Part shown: positions 41,390 through 50,178 of the stretch, in pieces
How the letters are laid out: every line of letters begins with the position of its first letter
How positions within the stretch are numbered: the first letter of the stretch is position 1
Assembly: GCA_015709695.1 (NCBI GenBank)
Contig: CP054183.1
Location: 2,716,992 to 2,780,991, forward strand
From: Gammaproteobacteria bacterium
Lineage (GTDB): Bacteria > Pseudomonadota > Gammaproteobacteria > Steroidobacterales > GCA-2729495
Direction of reading: 5' to 3'
DNA: 64,000 nucleotides
The notes under the pieces: generated by a model
What the model saw: the letters and a program-made list of their open reading frames with translations, nothing else
Told to the model about the DNA's origin: nothing
The model's database searches: none
Made by a program: the position numbers and the translations under genes

Positions 41390-41986
41390 ATGGCGAAGAC
41401 CCCCGAACGCTGCCCCTGGGCCGAAGGCGTCAGCCCGGCCTACCTCGCCTACCACGACACCGAGTGGGGCGTGCCGGTGCGCGACGATGCGCGCCAGTTC
41501 GAATTCCTGCTGCTCGAGGGCGCCCAGGCGGGACTCAGCTGGGCCACCATCCTGCACCGGCGCGAGGGATACCGCCGCGCCTTCGCCGGCTTCGACCCGG
41601 CCCGGGTCGCGCGCTTCACGCCCGCCCGGGTGGCAAAGCTGCTGCTCGATCCCGGCATCATCCGCAATCGCCTGAAGATCGAGGCCGCCATCGGCAATGC
41701 CCGCGCCTTCCTCGCCGTGCAGGAGGAGTTCGGCAGCTTCAGCGACTACATCTGGCGCTACGTCGACGGCCACCCGGTGCAGAACCGCTGGCGCACGCCG
41801 CGCGAGGTGCCCGCCACCAGCGCCCTCTCCGACGCGCTGAGCCGCGACCTCAGGGCGCGCGGCTTCCGCTTCGTCGGCAGCACCATCGTCTATGCGCACC
41901 TGCAGGCCACCGGGCTGGTGAACGACCACCTCGTTGGCTGCTTCCGCCACCGGCCGGTGCGCGCGCTCGGCACGGGTCCGCGCTGA
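41390..41986 (+). CDS. tag: DNA-3-methyladenine glycosylase I
   Basis: A 198-residue constitutive alkylation-repair glycosylase removing 3-methyladenine. The structural zinc ligands are in place: Cys and His near the N-terminus (ERCPWAEGVSPAYLAYHDTEWG, residues ~6-27) and His/Cys in VNDHLVGCFRH near the C-terminus. The helix-hairpin-helix part and LEGAQAGLSWATILHRREGYR match the family. It is divergent from aroE over an 83-base gap and convergent with the subtilase gene (8 bases apart). Confidence 0.96.
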   Translation: MAKTPERCPWAEGVSPAYLAYHDTEWGVPVRDDARQFEFLLLEGAQAGLSWATILHRREGYRRAFAGFDPARVARFTPARVAKLLLDPGIIRNRLKIEAAIGNARAFLAVQEEFGSFSDYIWRYVDGHPVQNRWRTPREVPATSALSDALSRDLRARGFRFVGSTIVYAHLQATGLVNDHLVGCFRHRPVRALGTGPR

Positions 41987-41994
41987 GCCCCGCC

Positions 41995-44900
41995 TCAGGG
42001 CGTGGCGATCTCCACCAGCGTCAGCGCGAGCGCGTGCTCGCCATCGCCGTGGGTCACCAGGCCCAGGTAGAGTTCGCCGGGATCGAGGCCGGCCCAGCCG
42101 AGCGTCACCTCGCCGCTGGCACCGGTCACCGCCGCCGCCGGCGCGGCCAGCACGGAGAAGCCCCCCGGCCCTGGCGCATCGTTCACCATCCAGACGCCGG
42201 TTTCGTATCCCGCTTCCGGGCCCGATACCTCGAAGCCGTGGATGTCGATCAGGTACTCGCCGGGCGCGGGATCGAGCAGGTCGATCACCTCGGTGGCGGC
42301 ATCGGTGGCGCTGGCGAGGACACCGCCGGGGCAGGCGCCATCCGGGCAGTGCAGGTAGAGGTCGAGATCCTCCGCGTCACCACCCGTGGTGGCGACCAGG
42401 GCCACCCGCAGGTAGCGGGTGCCGGGCGGGACGCTGATGCGCTGGCGGCGGATGAAGTCGGGCAGCGCGCTGTCGTCGGACTGGAAGGTGTAGTAATCGA
42501 GCGGATCATCGATGACGGTGCCGGTGGTGCTGGCCGGTGACGCCAGTCCCGAGACCAGCGCCTGGTAGGTGCCGTCGTAACCGAAGTCGACATGCACCGT
42601 GGTTTGCCCCGTGGCCTCGTGGCCGGCGACCGGATCCTCGACACCGATGGCGGCCGGCGCCACCGCCAGCGGGCTGCGCACCCGGTGGCGGCCATCGCTC
42701 CAGCTGAGGGAACCGAAGCGGAAATCCGGCAGCCGGGCCTCGTCGCTGAAGTAGTCGCTGCGCCGGGCAGTGCCGGTGCTGGTGAAGGTCAGCGTGTACT
42801 CGGCGCTCTCGCCGCTGGCGAGCGCCAGGCTGGCGGGTGCCACCGCCACCGCGATGCCGGGTGGCGCCTCCACCGTCGCCTGGTACACCGCGGCCGGGCC
42901 GACATTGGTCACGCGGCGACGGATGCTGCGTGAATGCACCACGGCGTGGCTGGCCATCGACGGCAGGTTGAGGTCGGCAGCCTCCAGCGAGAGACCGGCT
43001 TCCCGGAGGGCATCACAACGCTCGTCACCGATGCCGGTGAGGCCGACGCCGCAGCCGAAGGCGTCGTAATCGTCACGGCCCGCCTCGTAGACCAGGCCGG
43101 GGTCCACGGCCAGGTCGGGCACGATGTGGCCGGCGCCGAAGTCGAAGGGACCGGCGCTGCCGCCATCCGCCAGCAGGAGGTCCTGCCTGGCGGTGGTCAT
43201 CAGCGCCGAGCGCAGCGCCGCCGGGCTCCATTCGGGATGCGCCTGGCGCAGCAGGGCGGCGACCCCGGCCACCTGCGGCACCGCCATCGAGGTGCCGGAG
43301 AGGTACTGGAAGCGTTCACCGCGCAGGCCGTTGGCGACCCCGGGAGTCTGTGCGCCGAGGATGTCCACGCCCGGCGCCGCCACGTCCGGCTTGAGGATGT
43401 CGAACACGTCGGGATTCGGCCCGCGGGCCGATGCCTTGTAGAGGATGTTGCCGGCGACCTGGCGGCTGGCGATCAGGCCCTTCTGCAGCGTCACCTGCAC
43501 GCTGTCGCCGGCCAGCAGCCGGGTGGCGAGGGCTTCGCCATCGGCCTGGCCGATCATCACCGCGGGAATGTCGACGACACCGCGCTCGCCCTTCATGGTG
43601 ATGGGCTGACCGTCGTCCTGCGCATCGCCGAAGACCACCACGGCGATGGCGCCGGCCGCCTCGGCGTTGGCGACCTTGGAGAGGAACTCGCAGGAGCCGC
43701 GGCGCACGAGGGCGATGCGGCCGGCGAGGTCGGCGGCATTGGCGAGCGCCGTGCAGCCATCGGCCGCGCCCAGTCCGTCGTCGGCAAGCACCAGCGAGCC
43801 GTTCACGGCACCGGTGTTGCGCAGTTCCGGCGTGAAGGCCGCCTCCTTCATGGTGAGATCGCCGGTGACGCCGGCCGGCGCGGTGTAGCGCAGCACCTCG
43901 TCGTAGCGGGTGCCGCTGCGCGTGGCGGCCGCCGTGGCCAGCACCCAGGGCGAGCTGCCCGGTGACTCGATGCTGGCCGGCGCGGGCCCGCCATTGCCGG
44001 CGGCGGCCACGGTCAGCACGCCGGCGTTGGCGGCGGCGAGCAGGGCCAGCGCATCGGAATCACCCGGCCCGCCGTCGCCGGTGCCGACCGAGTAATTGAT
44101 GATGTCGACGCCATCGGCCACCGCGTCCTCGATGGCGCGCTGCAGGTCCGACATGGCGCAGTGGGCGCGCGTGGCGCCGGGTTCCAGCCAGCAGGCCTTG
44201 TACACCGCGATGCGTGCCCGCGGCGCGATGCCGCTGATGGGTGCCAGCACCGTGTCGCCGAGGGTCGCGGTGACGCGGCCACCGGCGGCCACCGAGGCGA
44301 TGTGGGTGCCATGCCCATCGGCATCGAGCGGCGAGAGCGATTCCGCCGGATCCATGGGGAAGCTGCCGCGGAAGCCATTGGCGTAGAAGCGGGCGCCGAC
44401 GAGCTTGTTGTTGCAGGCCGTCGCCGGGAATCCCGGCCCGGCCTGGCAGCGGCCATGCCAGTCGGGCAGCGGGGCATAGAGCGGGCGGAAGCGGGGCTTC
44501 CTGAAGCGCTGGCAGAGCCAGGCGCCGAGCAGCGATTCCTTCGCCCAGCTGCCGCGGCACAGGCGCGGCTTCGGCTTCTGCTCGCGGTCGCCGAAAGCCG
44601 GGTGGCCGGGATCGATGCCGCTGTCGATGATGCCGATGACCACGCCCTCGCCGGTGAGCCCGCGGGCGTTGCGCAGGCCGTTGCCCGGATCGAGCAGGCC
44701 GAGGAACTGGGCGCTGGCATTGGTGCGCAGCGACTTGACCCGGTCCAGCGAGACCCGCTGCACGTCGGGATGGGCGCGCAGCCTCGCCGCCTGCGCAGCG
44801 GTGAGGCGTGCGGCGAAGCCGTTGAAGGCCAGCTTGTAGCTGTAGAGCTTGGCGTCCGGCGCGCCGATTTCGGCCAGCAGCTGGTCATGGCTGGCCACCA

Positions 44901-45144
44901 GCGCGGCACCATAGCTGGAGACCGCCGGCGAGCGCGCATCGAAGCGCTCCTCGCCAACGCGGCGGCTGCGGTCGGTCGCGTCGATGGCCGGCGGCTCGCG
45001 CAGCTGCACGATGTAGACGCGGGTGGCCTCCGCCTCATCCGCCCGGGCGCGGCTCGGCGTGAGCGCACCGGCGAGGGCCGCTGCAAGGATCAGCAGCGCC
45101 AGCAGGCGCCAGGGAGCGGGAAACAGGTGCTGGCTGCGTCGCAT
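41995..45144 (-). CDS. Large secreted subtilisin-like serine protease (S8) with PA insert
   Basis: A 1049-residue exported protease. A signal peptide ending SRARA is followed by an I9-type inhibitor propeptide (YIVQLREPPA to about residue 140). The S8 catalytic triad is Asp174 (IIDSGIDPGHPAF), His278 (DGHGTHIASVAAG) and Ser619 (LSGTSMAVPQVAGVAALL). A protease-associated (PA) domain is inserted between His and Ser (VLADDGLGAADGCTALANA, AIAVVVFGDAQDD). A fibronectin-like domain follows the catalytic unit, and a C-terminal region (YTFQSDDSALPDF ... DLDLYLHCPDGACPG) resembles prepeptidase or jelly-roll domains. It probably degrades extracellular proteins; secretion beyond the outer membrane, for example by type II secretion, is inference. 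Confidence 0.92.
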   Translation of the reverse strand: MRRSQHLFPAPWRLLALLILAAALAGALTPSRARADEAEATRVYIVQLREPPAIDATDRSRRVGEERFDARSPAVSSYGAALVASHDQLLAEIGAPDAKLYSYKLAFNGFAARLTAAQAARLRAHPDVQRVSLDRVKSLRTNASAQFLGLLDPGNGLRNARGLTGEGVVIGIIDSGIDPGHPAFGDREQKPKPRLCRGSWAKESLLGAWLCQRFRKPRFRPLYAPLPDWHGRCQAGPGFPATACNNKLVGARFYANGFRGSFPMDPAESLSPLDADGHGTHIASVAAGGRVTATLGDTVLAPISGIAPRARIAVYKACWLEPGATRAHCAMSDLQRAIEDAVADGVDIINYSVGTGDGGPGDSDALALLAAANAGVLTVAAAGNGGPAPASIESPGSSPWVLATAAATRSGTRYDEVLRYTAPAGVTGDLTMKEAAFTPELRNTGAVNGSLVLADDGLGAADGCTALANAADLAGRIALVRRGSCEFLSKVANAEAAGAIAVVVFGDAQDDGQPITMKGERGVVDIPAVMIGQADGEALATRLLAGDSVQVTLQKGLIASRQVAGNILYKASARGPNPDVFDILKPDVAAPGVDILGAQTPGVANGLRGERFQYLSGTSMAVPQVAGVAALLRQAHPEWSPAALRSALMTTARQDLLLADGGSAGPFDFGAGHIVPDLAVDPGLVYEAGRDDYDAFGCGVGLTGIGDERCDALREAGLSLEAADLNLPSMASHAVVHSRSIRRRVTNVGPAAVYQATVEAPPGIAVAVAPASLALASGESAEYTLTFTSTGTARRSDYFSDEARLPDFRFGSLSWSDGRHRVRSPLAVAPAAIGVEDPVAGHEATGQTTVHVDFGYDGTYQALVSGLASPASTTGTVIDDPLDYYTFQSDDSALPDFIRRQRISVPPGTRYLRVALVATTGGDAEDLDLYLHCPDGACPGGVLASATDAATEVIDLLDPAPGEYLIDIHGFEVSGPEAGYETGVWMVNDAPGPGGFSVLAAPAAAVTGASGEVTLGWAGLDPGELYLGLVTHGDGEHALALTLVEIATP

Positions 45145-45241
45145 GGAATGGGGGGCAGGCGCGGCCAGGGGCCGGGGTTGCCGATGATTTCCTTATTTTT
45201 CGCAACGGCTTGGCCGCGGTTTTTCTAGCGGTCCACGGCCG

Positions 45242-45271
45242 ATATTACAGAATCCGGGCGGGGGGCGTCAG
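45242..45271 (-). promoter_or_regulatory. Possible promoter for the subtilase gene
   Basis: On the minus strand, CTGACG (45271-45266) and TAATAT (45247-45242) are separated by 18 bases, about 100 bases upstream of the protease start, in the 136-base gap after tsaC. An AGCCCCGGGGCT palindrome lies just beside it at the end of tsaC. Confidence 0.4.
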
Positions 45272-45280
45272 CCCCGGGGC

Positions 45281-45838
45281 TCAGCCGGGGCGCAGCACCG
45301 TGCCGGTGGCGGCATCACGGATCTCGCTGGGCCGATGGGCACCCCCGACCTCGCCGCCGACCACCTGGTCGACCTCGGTGCCGAGCCGCCGCCTTGCGGC
45401 GAGCGCCGTGCGGGCTGGAGGCCGGCCGTGGCGGTTGGCGCTGGTGGAAACCAGCGGCCCGCCCGACAGCTCGCAGAGCGCTGCGGCCACCGGGTGGCGG
45501 GTGACCCGCACGGCCAGGCTGGGCCGGTCGCCGGTCAGCAGCGGGTAGGCCAGGGGACCGGCGCGGACCACCCAGCTCACCGGCCGCGCGAGGCGCTGGC
45601 CGAGGCGACGGCGTTCCGCCGGCGTGGGGGCGATCCAGCCCTCGAGTTGCGCCCAGCTGGCTGCCACCAGGATGAATCCGGCGGCTGCCGGCCGGCCCTT
45701 GATGGCGAGGATGCGCAGCACGGCCTCGACGGCCGCCGGGTCGCAGCCCAGGCCATAGACCGCCTCGGTGGGATAGGCGATCACGCCGCCGGCGCGGACC
45801 ACGCGGGCGGCGAGCCGCAGCGGGAAGCCCGGTGACAC
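45281..45838 (-). CDS. tsaC: Threonylcarbamoyl-AMP synthase (TsaC/YrdC/Sua5 family)
   Basis: A 185-residue enzyme producing threonylcarbamoyl-adenylate for t6A37 in tRNA. It starts FPLRLAARVVRAGGVIAYPTEAVYGLGCDP, has the ILAIKGRPAAAGFIL nucleotide-site segment and the closing PLVSTSANRHG motif, and matches the 190 residues of E. coli TsaC. It is downstream of topA in the usual topA-tsaC order, 15 bases from the topA stop. Confidence 0.96.
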   Translation of the reverse strand: MSPGFPLRLAARVVRAGGVIAYPTEAVYGLGCDPAAVEAVLRILAIKGRPAAAGFILVAASWAQLEGWIAPTPAERRRLGQRLARPVSWVVRAGPLAYPLLTGDRPSLAVRVTRHPVAAALCELSGGPLVSTSANRHGRPPARTALAARRRLGTEVDQVVGGEVGGAHRPSEIRDAATGTVLRPG

Positions 45839-45853
45839 CAGCGCCCCCGGTGG

Positions 45854-48379
45854 CTAGCCCGAGCTGTCGCCCGGTGCCTTGTCCGGTGCCTGGCCCGGAC
45901 TGCCGGCGGCGCGTCGGGCCCGGGGCTTGCGGGGCGCGGGGCTGCCTTCCGCGGGCTTGCCGGCCTTGCTGGTCTTGCTGGTCTTGCTGGCGGCGCGCTT
46001 GGCGGGTTTCGCGGTCTTCTTCGGCTTCGCGTCCTCCGCGGCGGGGGCTTTCGCCGGGGCGGCCTTGCGGCCACGGAAGCCGCGCTTGCCGCGCGGCGGG
46101 GCGGCGGCCAGCAGCTCGCGGCACTGCTCGAGCGTCAGGCTCTTCGGGTCCTCGCCCTTGGGGATGCGCGCATTGCGTTCCCGATCGGTGATGTAGGGTC
46201 CGTAGCGGCCATTGAGCACCTGGATGCCGGCCTCGGGGAAATCGAGGATCAGGCGGTTGGCATCGGCGACCTTTTTTTCCTCGATGACCTGCAGCGCGCG
46301 CTCGAGGCTCACGGTGTAGGGATCGTCGGGCGGCTTCAGCGACACGTACTTCTTGCCGTACTGCACATAGGGCCCGAAGCGGCCGACGCTGGCCTGCACC
46401 GGCTCGCCCTCGGCCGTGGTACCGAGCTTGCGTGGCAGCTGGAACAGCGCGAGGGCTTCTTCCAGCGTGATGGATACCATCTTCTGCCCCGGCCGCAGGC
46501 CGGCGAAGCGCGGCTTCTCCACGTCGTCCTTGGTGCCGATCTGCGCGAAGGGCCCGAAGCGGCCCATGCGCACCGACACCGGCTTGCCCGATGCCGGATC
46601 GATGCCGAGATCGCGCGCCTGCGCCACCATCTCGCGGGTGACGCTGGTTTCCTTGTCCTTCACCAGCGCCTCGAATGGCTGCCAGAACTCGTCGAGCACC
46701 TGCACCCAGTCGCGCTCGCCGCGCGACACCTCGTCGAGCTCGTCTTCCAGGTGGGCGGTGAAGCCGTAGTCCACGTAGCGGGTGAAGTGGTCGGTGAGGA
46801 AGCGGTTGACGATGCGGCCGATGTCCTTGGGGATGAAGCGCTTGCCGTCCACCTCGATGTAGCCGCGGTCCTGCAGCGTCGAGATGATGGAGGCGTAGGT
46901 CGATGGCCGGCCAATGCCGTACTCCTCCAGCGCCTTCACCAGGGTGGCGTCGTTGTAGCGCGGCGGCGGCTCGGTGAAGTGCTGGTCGGCGCGCACCCCG
47001 GTGAGGTCGACGTCGTCGCCCTCGCGCAGCGGCGGCAGGATGCGGTCGCCTTCCTCCTCGGCCGCGTCGTCGCGGCCTTCCTGGTACACGGCGATGAAGC
47101 CGGGCACCACCAGCGTCGAGCCGCTGGCACGCAGGCGCGCCACGCCCGGGTCGCGGGCAGGGGCGAGGTCCACCGTGACCATGTCGTAGACAGCCGGCAC
47201 CATCTGGCAGGCGACGGTGCGCTTCCAGATGAGGTCGTAGAGGCGGAACTGTTCCTCGCTGAGGAACTGGCGCAGGCTTTCCGGCGTGCGCGCCACGCTG
47301 GTGGGCCGCACGCCCTCGTGGGCTTCCTGCGCGTTCTTCGCCGTGGTCTTGTAGCTGCGCGGCTGCGCCGGCAGGTTGTCGCTGCCGTAGCGGCTGGCGA
47401 TGAAGCTGCGGATCTCGTCGACGGCGACGCTGGCGAGGTTGACCGAGTCGGTACGCATGTAGCTGATGAGGCCGACGGTGCCTTCGCCGGTCTCCACCCC
47501 TTCGTAGAGGCGCTGGGCGATCATCATGGTGCGCCGCGCGTTGAAGCCGAGCTTGCGCGAGGACTCCTGCTGCAGCGTCGAGGTGGTGAAGGGCGGCGCC
47601 GGATTGCGCCGCCGCTGCTTCTTCTCGATGGCCGAGACGCGGACCCTGCCGCCGGCGGCATCGAGCAGCGCCTGGCGGGCGGCGCTGGCGGCTGCCTCGT
47701 TGCCGAAGCTGAACTGCTCGACCTTCTCGCCGCGGAACTCGGCGAGCCGCGCGGCGAACGGCGCGGTGGCCGCGCGCAGGTCCGCCTCGATGGACCAGTA
47801 CTCGCGCGGCCGGAAGGCCTCGATCTCGTCCTCGCGCTCGCAGATCAGGCGCAGCGCCGGGCTCTGCACGCGGCCCGCGGAGAGCTTCGGCTGCACCTTC
47901 TTCCACAGCAGCGGCGAGAGGTTGAAGCCGACGAGGTAGTCGAGCGCGCGCCGCGCCTGCTGCGCGTTCACCAGGTCGGCGGAGAGCTGGCGCGGGCCCT
48001 GCATGGCCTCGCGCACCTCGCGCTCGGTGATCTCGTAGAACACCACGCGGTGCAGCTCGCGGCCGTCGAGCATGCCGCGCTCGCGGAGGATCTCCGCCAG
48101 GTGCCAGGAGATGGCCTCGCCCTCGCGGTCCGGGTCGGTGGCGAGGTAGACCGCGTCGGCCTTCTTCACGGCGCGGGCGATGGCATCGACGTGCCGGGTG
48201 TTGCGCTCGATGATCTCGTAGCGCATGCGGTAGCCGTTGCCGGTGTCCACCGCGCCCTCCTTGGGCACCAGGTCGCGGACATGGCCGTAGGAGGCGAGGA
48301 TCTCGTAATCCTTGCCGAGGTACTTGCCGATGGTCTTGGCCTTGGCCGGTGACTCGACGACGACGACCTTGCTAGCCAT
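45854..48379 (-). CDS. topA: DNA topoisomerase I
   Basis: An 841-residue type IA topoisomerase relaxing negative supercoils. The TOPRIM domain has VVVESPAKAKTIGKYL and LATDPDREGEAISWHL. The active-site tyrosine is Tyr307 in GLISYMRTDS. The C-terminus contains three GRFGPF/GRFGPYVQYG/GRYGPYITD repeats instead of the cysteine zinc ribbons of E. coli TopA (no CxxC pairs are present). It ends in a long Lys/Ala/Pro tail with KTSKTSK repeats that may bind DNA electrostatically. It is flanked by smg upstream and tsaC downstream. Confidence 0.97.
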   Translation of the reverse strand: MASKVVVVESPAKAKTIGKYLGKDYEILASYGHVRDLVPKEGAVDTGNGYRMRYEIIERNTRHVDAIARAVKKADAVYLATDPDREGEAISWHLAEILRERGMLDGRELHRVVFYEITEREVREAMQGPRQLSADLVNAQQARRALDYLVGFNLSPLLWKKVQPKLSAGRVQSPALRLICEREDEIEAFRPREYWSIEADLRAATAPFAARLAEFRGEKVEQFSFGNEAAASAARQALLDAAGGRVRVSAIEKKQRRRNPAPPFTTSTLQQESSRKLGFNARRTMMIAQRLYEGVETGEGTVGLISYMRTDSVNLASVAVDEIRSFIASRYGSDNLPAQPRSYKTTAKNAQEAHEGVRPTSVARTPESLRQFLSEEQFRLYDLIWKRTVACQMVPAVYDMVTVDLAPARDPGVARLRASGSTLVVPGFIAVYQEGRDDAAEEEGDRILPPLREGDDVDLTGVRADQHFTEPPPRYNDATLVKALEEYGIGRPSTYASIISTLQDRGYIEVDGKRFIPKDIGRIVNRFLTDHFTRYVDYGFTAHLEDELDEVSRGERDWVQVLDEFWQPFEALVKDKETSVTREMVAQARDLGIDPASGKPVSVRMGRFGPFAQIGTKDDVEKPRFAGLRPGQKMVSITLEEALALFQLPRKLGTTAEGEPVQASVGRFGPYVQYGKKYVSLKPPDDPYTVSLERALQVIEEKKVADANRLILDFPEAGIQVLNGRYGPYITDRERNARIPKGEDPKSLTLEQCRELLAAAPPRGKRGFRGRKAAPAKAPAAEDAKPKKTAKPAKRAASKTSKTSKAGKPAEGSPAPRKPRARRAAGSPGQAPDKAPGDSSG

Positions 48380-48451
48380 TTCTTGCGGTATCCATAGACG
48401 ACAAACCGCGGCTGGGCCGCGGTCGGGGGAAACTCTGCCTGCGCTGCGTGC

Positions 48452-48928
48452 TCAGTTGACCAGGCCGGTGTTCTCCTCGAAGACCAGGTCTTCCATGCGG
48501 GCGAAGGCCCCTTCCTGCCCGGTCTGGCTGAACAGCACCATCAGCGTAACCCATTTGACCTGCTCGACATCGATCTCCCCGGCGCCGAGGGCCATGAGCC
48601 GGTCGATGACGATCTCCCGGTTGAGCGGCGACAGGATACCGATGTGCTCGAGATAAATCAGGTAGCCGCGGCAGGCGGCATCGAGCCGCGACAGCTCCAG
48701 GGAACTGAACAGGCGCAGGGAGCGCTCGGTCGGCGCCGAGGGGAACGGACGGTCGGGGTCGCGGTTGAGGTCTTCGAGCCAGTCCAGCGCGCGGTCCACC
48801 TCCGGCTCGCCGAACCCGGCCCGCAGGAGCTCCTGGCGGAGGACATCCTGGTCCGTGGCCTCTTCGTGCTCCTGCTCGGAAAACGTCTCGAACAGGTACA
48901 TGAGCACGTCGAGTACGCTGTGGTTCAT
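48452..48928 (-). CDS. smg: Smg family protein (DUF494)
   Basis: A 158-residue acidic protein matching Smg/DUF494: MNHSVLDVLMYLFETFSE at the start, then QDVLRQELLRAGFGEPEVDRALDWLEDL and the LSRLDAACRGYLIYLE block, and a typical ending WVTLMVLFSQTGQEGAFARMEDL. The biochemical role is not established. The order dprA-smg-topA is conserved in many Gammaproteobacteria, and here the genes are tightly spaced (29 bases from dprA). Confidence 0.93.
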   Translation of the reverse strand: MNHSVLDVLMYLFETFSEQEHEEATDQDVLRQELLRAGFGEPEVDRALDWLEDLNRDPDRPFPSAPTERSLRLFSSLELSRLDAACRGYLIYLEHIGILSPLNREIVIDRLMALGAGEIDVEQVKWVTLMVLFSQTGQEGAFARMEDLVFEENTGLVN

Positions 48929-48957
48929 TACTTCTGGTGACCCTCTGGGACCGGCTC

Positions 48958-50088
48958 TTACCCCTGTCGCTGGTAGCGGCCGCCGGGCAGCAGCCGCACC
49001 GAGTCTTCGAGCTCGAGGATGAGGAGCATGGAGGAAACCTCCGCTGGCGTCAATCCGCTGCGCTCGGCCAGCGTGTCGGCATCCAGCGTGTCCCAGCCGA
49101 GCGCATCGAGCAGGCGCGCGTAGGCCGGGTCGCGCACGCGGTCTGCTGCGCCGGCCTCCGCTGCCGCTTCGGCCGTAGCATCCACCGCGAGCAGGGGCGC
49201 GAGTTCCTCGAGGATGTGCTCGGCGGACTCCACCAGTTTCGCGCCGTCGCGGATCAGCCGGTGGCAGCCCTTGGCGAGCGGGTTGTGGATGGAGCCCGGG
49301 ATGGCGAACACCTCGCGACCCTGCTCGGCGGCACGCCGCGCGGTGATCAGCGCGCCGCTCTGCAGGCGCGCCTCCACCACCAGGGTGCCGAGCGCGAGGC
49401 CGCTGATGATGCGGTTGCGGCGCGGGAAGTTGCCGCGCATCGGGCCCATGCCGGGCAGGAACTCGGTGCACAGCGCGCCGTTCGCGGCGATCGCCTCCGC
49501 GAGCGCCGCGTGCGCGCGCGGGTAGACCTGGTCCGGCCCCGTGCCGAGCACCGCCACGGTATGCCCACTGCCGGTCGTGCCGCCGGCCCCGCTACGGGCC
49601 CCGCTACGGGCAAGAGCGCCGGCATGCGCCGCCGCATCGATGCCGAGCGCCAGGCCGCTGGTGATGCCGAGCCCGCAGCCCGCGAGATGGCTGGCGAAGG
49701 CGCGGGCGGTCGCCGCACCGCCGGGGCTGGCGTTGCGGCTGCCGACGATGGCGATCTGGGGCTCGGCCAGGCAGCGCGCATCGCCGCGCACGAACAGGGC
49801 CACGGGCGGATCGGGGATCTGCCGCAGCAGCGCCGGATAGAGCGGATCCTCCCAGCTGACGAGGTGATGATCGGCGGCAGCGGCGAGCCAGGCGCCGGCG
49901 GCGGCGATGCGTGCCTCGTCCGGTGCGCGCAGGTGTGCGAGCAGCGCGTCGCTGGCGCCGGCCGCGCGCAGCGCCGCCTCCGGGGCGCGCGCCAGCCCGT
50001 CGATGCCGCCGGCGGCGGCGAGCAGTGCCGGCAGTTCGGCGCCGCTGAGGCCCGGTGCATCGGCGAGGATCAGCCAGGTCCGCTGCAT
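48958..50088 (-). CDS. dprA: DNA-processing protein DprA (Smf)
   Basis: A 376-residue protein that loads RecA on incoming single-stranded DNA during transformation. The Rossmann-fold core has IAIVGSRNASPGGAATARAF, the conserved GLALGIDAAAHAGAL and FPRRNRIISGLALGTLVVEA. A C-terminal winged-helix domain follows (residues ~315-376). The central part carries a Gly/Ser-rich insertion (ARSGARSGAGGTTGSGH) before VAVLGTGPDQVYPRAH. Start ATG 50088 was preferred over a GTG at 50109 that lies inside the upstream hairpin. Confidence 0.95.
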   Translation of the reverse strand: MQRTWLILADAPGLSGAELPALLAAAGGIDGLARAPEAALRAAGASDALLAHLRAPDEARIAAAGAWLAAAADHHLVSWEDPLYPALLRQIPDPPVALFVRGDARCLAEPQIAIVGSRNASPGGAATARAFASHLAGCGLGITSGLALGIDAAAHAGALARSGARSGAGGTTGSGHTVAVLGTGPDQVYPRAHAALAEAIAANGALCTEFLPGMGPMRGNFPRRNRIISGLALGTLVVEARLQSGALITARRAAEQGREVFAIPGSIHNPLAKGCHRLIRDGAKLVESAEHILEELAPLLAVDATAEAAAEAGAADRVRDPAYARLLDALGWDTLDADTLAERSGLTPAEVSSMLLILELEDSVRLLPGGRYQRQG

Positions 50089-50106
50089 CAGCGGCCCCGG
50101 AAACGG

Positions 50107-50132
50107 CACAGCCCGCCTTGCGGCGGGCTGTG
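50107..50132 (-). terminator. GC-rich hairpin between the LysM gene and dprA
   Basis: CACAGCCCGCC (50107-50117) and GGCGGGCTGTG (50122-50132) form a perfect 11-bp stem with a 4-base loop. On the minus strand it is followed only by CCGTTTCC, so it would be a weak terminator or an mRNA-stabilising hairpin after the LysM gene. Confidence 0.45.
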
Positions 50133-50178
50133 CGGATCAGGTGCGATCGCGGGCCGTGCCCGGGGCGCGGCGCGGTGG

